From Thiomonas arsenitoxydans (lineage in GTDB: Bacteria; Pseudomonadota; Gammaproteobacteria; Burkholderiales; Burkholderiaceae_C): a stretch of DNA of 64,000 nt. Shown here in pieces: positions 20,467-27,829 of this stretch. Within the stretch, counting starts at the first letter, position 1; the number at the start of each line of letters is the position of its first letter. Location of the stretch: contig NC_014145.1 of the NCBI RefSeq assembly GCF_000253115.1, forward strand, positions 1,550,001-1,614,000, read 5' to 3'. Under the pieces are notes generated by a model. That model saw nothing but the letters and a program-made list of their open reading frames with translations, was not told the DNA's origin and searched no databases. The translations under genes and the position numbers were made by a program.

Positions 20467-22218
20467 TCAATGGTCCTGATGGGCGGGATTTTCCTGCAGC
20501 GTATCCAGCGGGTTTTCGTTCATCACGAACAGGCCGTTGGAAGCGGGCGCAGCGGTGCTGTAGATCATGTCCTTGGCGCCCATGACGTAATACATCTGGC
20601 CAGTGAAGGTGCTGCTTTTTCCGGAGGGATTGGACTGGGTGATGGTGACGCTGGGAGCCTTCAGGATGTAGGGCGTAGTGCGGGTGTTGTTGAGGGAAAA
20701 ATTGCTGAAGCCCACGCTGGCGCCGGGCTTGAAATCGTCGTCGCTGTAGTTGTGTCCATTCCCGCTGGGTAGAGCCTGACTGAGATCAAGCCCTGCGGTC
20801 TGCGGCATGACGCAGGCGCCGAGCACCAGTCCCCCTACTGTGGCGCCCGTACCCATGAGGCGCACGCCAAACATGCCGCTGTTGCTTCCACAGTTCACTC
20901 CGTCGCTGCGCTGAGAACTGTATTGCGCGATTTGCGCCCAGCCCGGCTCGCTGTTCTGCGGCACCAGCACCGCATCGAAGCGGGTGAGTACGCCGCCCGA
21001 CTGGGTGCGGCCGCCCATGCGCAGGCCATAGCCGACGCTGGCGCTTGGGACGCTGGCGGTCGATGAAGCGCTGCTCGCAGGCACACTGGGGCTGGGTGCA
21101 GGCGCCGTGCCGCCGACGACAAAGCCGCTCGGCAGCAGCCCGGCCTTGCCGGCCAGCACATAGGTGTTGCCTTGGCCGTCATTCACCGTCAGGGTCATCA
21201 GGTTGCCGACGATCACGCCGCTTGCGCTGCCATCGCCAGAACTGATGTTGCCGTTGGCATCGACTGAGACGACAGCGTTCAGAATGCCCGGCGGCAGAGT
21301 GCTGACAGGTTGGGGCATCGAGGTTGCGGATGCGGTGGAAGCCGGCGGGGTCGGCAGCATGGGCAGGGCGCTCATGCCCGATTGCGCCAACACGCCCTGC
21401 AGGCTGTAAGTGCCGGGGGCCACGGCAGGTGCGCCTTGCTCCAGCACGTCGCCGAGGTCAAGCTCAGGCGCCCAGCGTTCGTCTGACGAGATGTACTGCA
21501 TCAGCGACTTGAGGTTGCCGTCGCAACTCGGGCCGAGCGTGGTCGACGCCGAGTTCAGCGCACTGGCCGCGTTGTTGGACAGCCCCTGTTTGGCGATGTC
21601 ATGCGCCATGTCTTCGGTGTCGTGATACTGCGCGGGGCGAGCGCAGTAGCCGTCGGCCACGGCCTTGATCGCGGCGGATAGTGCGAGGATGTCATCGTGA
21701 TGCTGGGACAGCAGCGCGGCATAAAGAGCGGGCGTGAGGTTGGCATAGCTGCCGCCCGAGGCGATATAGACCGCCAGCGCGGCGGTGGTCACCTGGCTGA
21801 TGACCAGATTGGGCAAGTTAGCCGATGTGAGCGAGCCCGCGGCGAGCACGGCGCTGCTCGTGCCCAGATAGGCGGTGAGCACCACCTGGCCGTCCGGCGA
21901 GGTGGCATTGGCAAACAGCGGTACGGAGGTGTTGGGCAAAGTTGCCTGCACGGTGTAGTTGCCGCTGGCGTCTGCCGTGGCGGTGCCCACCACCACCGAG
22001 CCTGGCTGGCCCATGGGGGCAACCGTAGTGAACGTCACCGCCGCGTTGGCGATGGGCGCATCGATCACGGCGCCTTTGAGCGTGGTGTTGGCTGCGACCG
22101 GATTGATCTGGGCCGTGCCGCCGCCGCCCCCTCCGCAGGCGCTCAGGCTGATCGCCAGGGCGGCTGCGATGGGCAAGAGTTTTCGGGCGGAACGTGAGCG
22201 GGGTTGCGAGGGCTGCAT
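20467..22218 (-). CDS. Large putative lipoprotein of unknown function
   Basis: A 583-residue protein with a type II signal peptide: LAISLSAC followed by six glycines. An N-terminal carboxypeptidase-regulatory-like fold is suggested by TLKGAVIDAPIANAAVTF and the later ASGNYTVQATLP. The rest is Ala/Ser/Pro-rich with no recognised catalytic motif. The ATG at 22218 has a GGAGA ribosome-binding site; upstream codons to 22254 are unlikely to be translated. It starts a leftward cluster with the EAL protein and the small PXPV protein. Function unknown; envelope anchoring is the only supportable claim. Confidence 0.75.
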   Translation of the reverse strand: MQPSQPRSRSARKLLPIAAALAISLSACGGGGGGTAQINPVAANTTLKGAVIDAPIANAAVTFTTVAPMGQPGSVVVGTATADASGNYTVQATLPNTSVPLFANATSPDGQVVLTAYLGTSSAVLAAGSLTSANLPNLVISQVTTAALAVYIASGGSYANLTPALYAALLSQHHDDILALSAAIKAVADGYCARPAQYHDTEDMAHDIAKQGLSNNAASALNSASTTLGPSCDGNLKSLMQYISSDERWAPELDLGDVLEQGAPAVAPGTYSLQGVLAQSGMSALPMLPTPPASTASATSMPQPVSTLPPGILNAVVSVDANGNISSGDGSASGVIVGNLMTLTVNDGQGNTYVLAGKAGLLPSGFVVGGTAPAPSPSVPASSASSTASVPSASVGYGLRMGGRTQSGGVLTRFDAVLVPQNSEPGWAQIAQYSSQRSDGVNCGSNSGMFGVRLMGTGATVGGLVLGACVMPQTAGLDLSQALPSGNGHNYSDDDFKPGASVGFSNFSLNNTRTTPYILKAPSVTITQSNPSGKSSTFTGQMYYVMGAKDMIYSTAAPASNGLFVMNENPLDTLQENPAHQDH

Positions 22219-22414
22219 GAGGATCTCCAAGAATGGGTCAGTGGCGCGCCGCATGACGATGCGTGCTGGAATAATAAATGGGAAAAAATAACATGCAATA
22301 AAAATCTTGCATTAAACTTCGATCAACGCCTTCAAACGTCTTCACGCACCTCGATCAACCCTCATGGGACGCCCCCCGCGCCGTCTGCCTTGCCCGCCTC
22401 CGCCAGAGCATCCA

Positions 22415-23269
22415 ATGCCTGCGTCGGAGGATGTGTTGCGGGCGCTCGCGCAAGTCATGGCGCCGCTGGCGCGCCTGCTGCTGGCCAGTGGCCTGGACTA
22501 CACCCGTCTCGCCGCGGAACTCAAGCCCCTGTTTATCGAGCAGGCCAGGCTGGAGCTGCTGCGCTCCGGGCAGAAAGACACCGATTCGGCCATCAGCCTG
22601 CTCAGTGGCGTGCACCGCAAAGATGTGCGCGAATGGCGCACGAATGGGCTGAGCGGCCGCATCGCGCAGGAGATGTCGATCAGTTCGCAGGTGTTCGCCC
22701 GCTGGGTGCAAGACCCTCTTTATCGCGACCGGCGCAAACGCCCCAAGCCTTTGCCGCGTCTGGGGCTGGCGCCGTCTTTCGACAGCCTGGCGCGCAGCGT
22801 CACGCAGGACATCCATCCCTTTACCGCATTGACCGATCTGCTGCGCCTCGGGCTGGTGACAGTCAAGACCGTGAAGGGGCAGGAATGGATCGTGCCGCAC
22901 CGCGAGGGCTTTGTGCCGCCGCCGGGATCGCGTGATCTGCTCGATCTGTTCGGCGCCAATCTGTCCGACCACGCGGCGGCGGCCGTCGGCAATTTGTTGG
23001 GGCAGCCGCCCCAGCTCGAGCAAAGCGTGTTCGCCGAGGGCGTGACGCCCGAATCGTCCAGAGAACTGGGCGAGCTGGCGCGCAAGCTGTGGGCGCAGGC
23101 ACGCGCCGAAATGATCACAGAGGCCACCCGGCGTTATGCGGCCGACCAAGGCCGCGCCGATGCCACCTGCCGCCTGCGTTTTGGCGCCTACTACTGGGCG
23201 GAGGATGTCTCGCAGCAGACGCCGCAGCCCGACCCCACGGCAACGGGAGACGACCGTGATGATGCATAA
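22415..23269 (+). CDS. DUF6502 family protein
   Basis: A protein of about 284 residues with no signal peptide. It contains LARLLLASGLDYTRLAAELKPLFIEQA and DSAISLLSGVHRKDVREW, the recognisable DUF6502 block. The helical N-terminal half looks like a DNA-binding-type helical module, but this is only an impression. The function is unknown. An ATG at 22364 would add 17 Pro-rich residues. The 3' end overlaps the DUF5666 lipoprotein gene by 11 bp. From memory, DUF6502 and DUF5666 genes often sit side by side, which suggests a functional pair. Confidence 0.78.
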   Translation: MPASEDVLRALAQVMAPLARLLLASGLDYTRLAAELKPLFIEQARLELLRSGQKDTDSAISLLSGVHRKDVREWRTNGLSGRIAQEMSISSQVFARWVQDPLYRDRRKRPKPLPRLGLAPSFDSLARSVTQDIHPFTALTDLLRLGLVTVKTVKGQEWIVPHREGFVPPPGSRDLLDLFGANLSDHAAAAVGNLLGQPPQLEQSVFAEGVTPESSRELGELARKLWAQARAEMITEATRRYAADQGRADATCRLRFGAYYWAEDVSQQTPQPDPTATGDDRDDA

Positions 23270-24935
23270 AAATCATTTGCGCAAACTGGGCGCGGTGGCG
23301 CTGGTTCTGCTGGCCGCCTTATTGGCTTCCTGTGGGGGCGGTGGCACGGTGGCCACGACGGGCGGCGTCGGCACGGGCGGCACGGGCATTTCCACCGGCA
23401 CCGTCACCGGCTTCGGCAGTGTGGTGCTCGATGGCACCGCCTACAGCAGCGCCAGCCCGGTTTACTACGCCGGCACCGATCAGGACGAAGAGGCGCAGAC
23501 TTCCTCCACTGCGGTGAATCTGGGCGACCAGTTGCAGATTCGTCTCGACGCCCAGGGGCATCCGAGCAAAGTGGTCATCGATCCTGAGCTGGTGGGGCCG
23601 GTCGCCAACCTGGGTGCAGGCGGCTTCACGGTCAATGGCGTGGCGGTTCGGGTGAACAGCAATGCAGACGCCGGGCCGGTGACCTACTACACCGGGTTGA
23701 ACGATTTTTCGAGTCTGCAGGGCGGCATGCAGGTGGAGGTACACGGCGCCTATGGCCAAAGTGCCAGCGGGCAGGGCTATATCCAGGCCACGCGTATCGA
23801 GCAGTTGCCCGCTAGCAATCCGGTGACGCGGCTGACCGGCGTGGTCAGCCATCTCAATGCGGCGAACGGCAGCTTCCAGATTGGCACCACCCTTGTGCAG
23901 ACTCAGGCTTCAACCCTGATCACGCCGTCGGGCATGGCGCTGGCGAATGGACAACTGGTGAATGTGTGGAGCAACACGGCACCTGCGGCCAATGGCGCGA
24001 TTCAAGCAGGCGCGGTCAACGTGCGCACCCTGCGCGGCGTTTCCGGCCCGGCGCAGGTGGGCGGGCTGGTGGCGCAGTTGGCGGGCAGCCGCTTCCAGGT
24101 CGCGGGCATCCCGGTCGATGCCAGTGCGGCGAATCTCGCCAGCGCAGTGCAGAGCCTGAGCAATGGCGCGTATGTAGTGGTGCAGGGGCAGGCCGATGCG
24201 TCCACCGGGGTGCTCACCGCCACATCTTTGCGCACCTACGCGAACAGCCCCGCGCAGGTGGAATTGCGCGGCACCATCACCGGCTTTGTGAGCGCCAGCA
24301 ATTTTCTGGTGCGCGGCGTACCGGTGGATGCGTCTGCGGCGAACGTGGTGTTCACCGGCGGCACCGCCGCCTCGCTGAGAAACGGGGTGTTTGTGGACGT
24401 GGTCGGCCAAGTGGCGGGCAGCAGCGGCAATCTGGTGACGGCCAGCAGCGTGGCCGTGCTCAGCCAGGCGCCCGATGGCGGCACGGTGGACTATCAGGGC
24501 ACGGTGAGCGCGGTGAATCTGGCCAGCGGCGTGTTCAGCCTAAGCGTGCAGGACGACGGAAAGACCCAGACCTTCCCGGTCACGCTCGCCCCGAATGTGG
24601 TGTTCAGCCATGGGACGGTCGCGCAATTGATCGATGGGGCCAACGTGGAGATCGAAGCCACCAATACGGCGAGCGGGCTGCTGGCCTACAGCGTGTCATT
24701 TCAGAAAGTGCAGGCCTCCTCTGGCTCCAGCGATGGGACGTCCTCGCCGGTGCTGGAGGCCAAAGGCACGCTCTACAACCTCACGGCAAGCAGCTTTGAG
24801 ATCAACGCCCTGACCATCCAGATCAACGGCGTCATGCCCAAGAATGGAAAACTGGTCAACGGGGCGAAAGTTGATGTGAGCTTTATCCAATCCGGTAGCC
24901 TGAATCTGGCTCAGGAGATCAGTCTCGACGACTGA
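23259..24935 (+). CDS. DUF5666-repeat lipoprotein
   Basis: A 558-residue exported lipoprotein: hydrophobic VALVLLAALLASC, with the lipobox Cys followed by four glycines. The body is a chain of beta-rich repeats of about 60-70 residues with the pattern GxVxxxxxxxFxVxGxxVDASAANxxFxxGxxxxLxxGxxVxVxGxV, the DUF5666 (OB-like) domain. At least four repeats are readable. The start is at ATG-ATG (23259) behind GGGAGA, inside the end of the DUF6502 gene, so translation is coupled. The function is unknown; it is probably anchored to a membrane facing the periplasm or surface. Confidence 0.85.
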   Translation: MMHKNHLRKLGAVALVLLAALLASCGGGGTVATTGGVGTGGTGISTGTVTGFGSVVLDGTAYSSASPVYYAGTDQDEEAQTSSTAVNLGDQLQIRLDAQGHPSKVVIDPELVGPVANLGAGGFTVNGVAVRVNSNADAGPVTYYTGLNDFSSLQGGMQVEVHGAYGQSASGQGYIQATRIEQLPASNPVTRLTGVVSHLNAANGSFQIGTTLVQTQASTLITPSGMALANGQLVNVWSNTAPAANGAIQAGAVNVRTLRGVSGPAQVGGLVAQLAGSRFQVAGIPVDASAANLASAVQSLSNGAYVVVQGQADASTGVLTATSLRTYANSPAQVELRGTITGFVSASNFLVRGVPVDASAANVVFTGGTAASLRNGVFVDVVGQVAGSSGNLVTASSVAVLSQAPDGGTVDYQGTVSAVNLASGVFSLSVQDDGKTQTFPVTLAPNVVFSHGTVAQLIDGANVEIEATNTASGLLAYSVSFQKVQASSGSSDGTSSPVLEAKGTLYNLTASSFEINALTIQINGVMPKNGKLVNGAKVDVSFIQSGSLNLAQEISLDD

Positions 24936-24952
24936 GAAAATGGGCCCAAAAA

Positions 24953-24971
24953 AACCCGGCGGCGCCGGGTT
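24953..24971 (-). terminator. Intrinsic terminator for the PepSY gene
   Basis: AACCCGGC-GGC-GCCGGGTT forms a perfect 8-bp stem. On the minus strand it is followed by a run of seven T residues (24946-24952 viewed from the plus strand as A). It is placed to end transcription of the leftward PepSY gene; the rightward side lacks a T-tract. Confidence 0.8.
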
Positions 24972-25015
24972 GAAATGAAGCGAGGGTTTTGTGTTGCCTG
25001 CTCAGGCGGGGTCGA

Positions 25016-25339
25016 TCAGTCGGCGTTGGCGCCTTCGACACTGTTTTCAAGCACGGCGCCGGTCTGGGCGTCCACGCCCACTTCATGCTCGGTCTGCCCC
25101 ACTTTGAGGTCGAAGGAATAGCGCAGGCCGCTGCCGCCCTTTTCCTTTTCGAGTTCCTGGTCGGTGATGGTGGCACCAGGGAGGGCTTTGAGAGCGATGG
25201 CGCGGGCTTCATCCAGCGTCACCTTGGCTTCCTTGGTGTATTGCGAACTGTCCATGGCATAGGCGGAGCCAGCGGCGCCGGCCAGGCCAAGAGCCAGCGC
25301 GCTGGCGAACAGAAATGCGGTTTTGTTGCGTTGTTGCAT
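25016..25339 (-). CDS. PepSY-domain exported protein
   Basis: A 107-residue protein with a signal peptide (ALALGLAGAAGSAYA, then MDSSQ). The mature part is a single PepSY domain: VTLDEARAIALKALPGATITDQELEKE, then YSFDLKV and HEVGVDAQTGAVLE. PepSY proteins are small periplasmic modulators whose partners are often unknown. The ATG at 25339 has a strong AAGGAG ribosome-binding site. It is divergent from the multicopper oxidase gene across a 206-bp region holding a 19-bp palindrome, and an intrinsic terminator follows it. Confidence 0.88.
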   Translation of the reverse strand: MQQRNKTAFLFASALALGLAGAAGSAYAMDSSQYTKEAKVTLDEARAIALKALPGATITDQELEKEKGGSGLRYSFDLKVGQTEHEVGVDAQTGAVLENSVEGANAD

Positions 25340-25389
25340 GATCAAACTCCTTATGAACTCTTGCGAGCGAAACACCGCTGGATGCGGCG

Positions 25390-25408
25390 ATCGCAAACCG
25401 TTTGCGAT
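25390..25408. promoter_or_regulatory. 19-bp palindromic operator candidate
   Basis: ATCGCAAAC-C-GTTTGCGAT is a perfect 9-bp inverted repeat around a single base. It lies 51 bp upstream of the PepSY start and about 140 bp upstream of the multicopper oxidase start. The symmetry suits a dimeric repressor or activator; I cannot name it. Confidence 0.5.
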
Positions 25409-25545
25409 GGAAGGAGTGTCGTCTTCTGGAATGAGCGCACGCTTAGCAAAACGTCACGGTTTTATGACATCTGCACACAACTCGGCAGACGGCATCCGCA
25501 TACAGTACCCGGTATGTTGACCCAACGATTAAAGAGAGGCGCGCC

Positions 25546-27249
25546 ATGAAATCACCCGCTGAACGCCAGACTGTTGCCAGCGCAGAGGATGCGCCGTTGA
25601 ATCTGCCCCGTCGCAAAGCGTTGTTGGCGCTGGGGGCGCTGGGCTTTGCGGTTGCCGGGCAGGCGCGCGGCGCTGGAATGGGCGGCATGGCGGGGATGCC
25701 GGGCATGGGAGGCATGGCGGGCATGGACATGGGGCAGTCACGGCCGACGGCTGCTGCGCCAGGAGTCGGCGTGTTCAGCCGCGCCTTGCTCATTCCCCCG
25801 GAGCTTCATGGCCAGCCGCGCGACGGCGTGCTGCATTACGCCCTGCGTATGGCGCCGGGGCGCAGCATACTGGTGGATGGTCTGCAGACTGCTACCTGGG
25901 GCTACAACGGTGCGGTGCTCGGCCCCACGCTGCGCGTGCCGCGCGGCAAAGCCGTGCAAATCGATCTGAACAACGCGCTGGATCAGTCCACCACCCTCCA
26001 TTGGCATGGCGCGCATGTGCCGGGCGAGATGGATGGCGGGCCGCAAAGTCTCATCGCGCCCGGCGGGCAACGCCGCGTGCACTTCACCCTGCAGCAGCCC
26101 GCGGGCTCGCTCTGGTATCACCCCCATCCTGACACCCGTACCGGGCCGCATGTCTATGCGGGCCTGGGCGGCCTGTTTCTGGTGGATGATCCTGCCGACC
26201 AACACCTAGGTTTGCCGCAGCAATACGGCGTGGACGATATTCCCCTCATCTTGCAGGACCGCCGTCTCGCTGCCGATGGCCGACTGCTTTACATGACCCG
26301 CATGATGGATCGCATGGGCATGAAGGGCGATCGCTTTCTGGTCAACGGTCGCGAGCAGCCGTACTGGAACGCGCCGGCGCAGTGGGTGCGGCTGCGCCTG
26401 CTCAATGCGGCCAATGCCCGGGTGTTCAATCTGGCGTTTGCCGATGGCCGCGTGTTTCATGTCGTCGCCACCGATGCCGGTTTGTTGCCGCGCCCGGTGC
26501 CGGTGCACAGCTTGTTGCTGGCGCCGAGCGAGCGCGCGGAAATCCTGGTGGACCTACGCGGCGATCAGGGCAAGCGCTTGGTATTGCGCAGCGATTCCGG
26601 CGCCGTGGTGCCGGATCTGAGCGCCATGCCGATGGATGCCGATTCCTTCGATCACCAAGGCTTCGAGCTGTTGGAGTTCAGAGTCGGCCCGCCTGCGGGA
26701 ACCCCAGCACGGCTTCCTGCCCGCATGGTGGATCTGCCCGTGTTGCGTGCCGACGCGCCAGTGCGCAGTTTCACCTTGCAGGGCATGTCGGGCAACATGA
26801 TGGGCGGAATGGGCGGTATGGAGGGTATGGGGAGCATGCGCAGCGGCTCGCAGGCGATGGATGCGAGCGAAGTCGGTCCTGGCGGCATGAGCCTGGGGGT
26901 GGGAGGGCAGAAGCTGTTTTCAATCAACCACCACCACATGGACATGGCCCGCATCGACCAGCGGCTGCGCCTGGGTTCCACCGAGATTTGGGAAGTCGCC
27001 AATCAGGGCCATATGGCGCATCCCTTCCACTATCACAGCACCTCGTTCCAGATTTTGAGCCGCAACGGCAGCCCGCCGCCCGCGCACGAAGCCGGGTGGA
27101 AAGACACTGTGCTGGTGCGGCGGGGCGAAACCGTGCGGCTCATCGCCCACTTCAATCAACCGGCGGGTGATGCCCATCCCTTCATGTTCCATTGCCACAT
27201 TCTGGAGCATGAAGACAACGGCATGATGGGCCAGTTCACCGTGACCTGA
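25546..27249 (+). CDS. Met-rich multicopper oxidase, CueO/CopA-like
   Basis: A 567-residue periplasmic multicopper oxidase. The N-terminus has a Tat-like signal (LPRRKALLALGALGF), then a Met-rich stretch with repeated GMGGM/GMPGM units; a second Met-rich insert lies at about residues 415-450. Copper sites are complete: HWH at 152-154, WYHPH, HPFHYH and the C-terminal HCHILEHEDNGM (His549, Cys550, His551, His555). Such enzymes oxidise Cu(I) or other metals in copper detoxification. The gene converges on the cupredoxin-like gene with 2 bp between stops, and the RND efflux operon lies beyond it. Confidence 0.93.
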   Translation: MKSPAERQTVASAEDAPLNLPRRKALLALGALGFAVAGQARGAGMGGMAGMPGMGGMAGMDMGQSRPTAAAPGVGVFSRALLIPPELHGQPRDGVLHYALRMAPGRSILVDGLQTATWGYNGAVLGPTLRVPRGKAVQIDLNNALDQSTTLHWHGAHVPGEMDGGPQSLIAPGGQRRVHFTLQQPAGSLWYHPHPDTRTGPHVYAGLGGLFLVDDPADQHLGLPQQYGVDDIPLILQDRRLAADGRLLYMTRMMDRMGMKGDRFLVNGREQPYWNAPAQWVRLRLLNAANARVFNLAFADGRVFHVVATDAGLLPRPVPVHSLLLAPSERAEILVDLRGDQGKRLVLRSDSGAVVPDLSAMPMDADSFDHQGFELLEFRVGPPAGTPARLPARMVDLPVLRADAPVRSFTLQGMSGNMMGGMGGMEGMGSMRSGSQAMDASEVGPGGMSLGVGGQKLFSINHHHMDMARIDQRLRLGSTEIWEVANQGHMAHPFHYHSTSFQILSRNGSPPPAHEAGWKDTVLVRRGETVRLIAHFNQPAGDAHPFMFHCHILEHEDNGMMGQFTVT

Positions 27250-27251
27250 TC

Positions 27252-27731
27252 TCAGCCGCCAAAGTAACCCGGCAGAATTTTCTCGTGCGTCGTCGGCGGG
27301 TTATCGGCCAGCAGGCGTTTGTCGGTGGTGACGATGATCAGCCCGGCCATCGGGTCGCCGAAACCGTGCACGGTGGGGCGTTTTTTCGGCACGGTGCGGC
27401 CACCCGGCTCCTTCATCAGTTCGGCGTGCACCGAGCAGTAATAGAACTGCAACCCCGGATGCTTGAACGCAATCGCGTAGGTGCTCACCGGGTGTCCTGG
27501 GCCGGGCGTGCCTTGCACGGCGCCATCGAAGCGGGTGCTGGTTTTGCCCGTCAGCGGGTTGTAGCCGATGATGGTGTGCGCGCCGTTCATGTGTACATAG
27601 ACCGGCGTTGCCTGGGGCGTTGCGGCCGTGGCGGCGAAGCTACCGGGCGCCAGTAGCAGAGCGCCGGCTGACAGCAGCGCGCTTGCCGCGGCATTGCGCG
27701 CCCGAGCGCGCAGGGGGTTGGACGTGTGCAA
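27252..27731 (-). CDS. Cupredoxin-like exported protein, last gene of the RND operon
   Basis: A 159-residue exported protein. I chose a TTG start at 27731 because AAGGAG stands 6 nt upstream and the resulting N-terminus is a normal signal peptide (ARNAAASALLSAGALLLAPGSFA). An ATG at 27833, overlapping the RND gene stop as ATGA, would add 34 residues before the signal. The mature part has Cys99-X2-His102-X3-Met106 in YYCSVHAELM, resembling the C-terminal ligand loop of type 1 copper proteins, with upstream His residues as the fourth-ligand candidate. A periplasmic copper carrier or electron carrier for the efflux system is inferred. Confidence 0.7.
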   Translation of the reverse strand: MHTSNPLRARARNAAASALLSAGALLLAPGSFAATAATPQATPVYVHMNGAHTIIGYNPLTGKTSTRFDGAVQGTPGPGHPVSTYAIAFKHPGLQFYYCSVHAELMKEPGGRTVPKKRPTVHGFGDPMAGLIIVTTDKRLLADNPPTTHEKILPGYFGG

Positions 27732-27829
27732 GTTGATCTCCTTGGCGATGGCGGGTTGTGCAACAACCGGCGGCGACCACCGCTTCGTGCCGGTTGCAAA
27801 CGAGGGATGAGTGTGAGCGGTAAGAGTCT

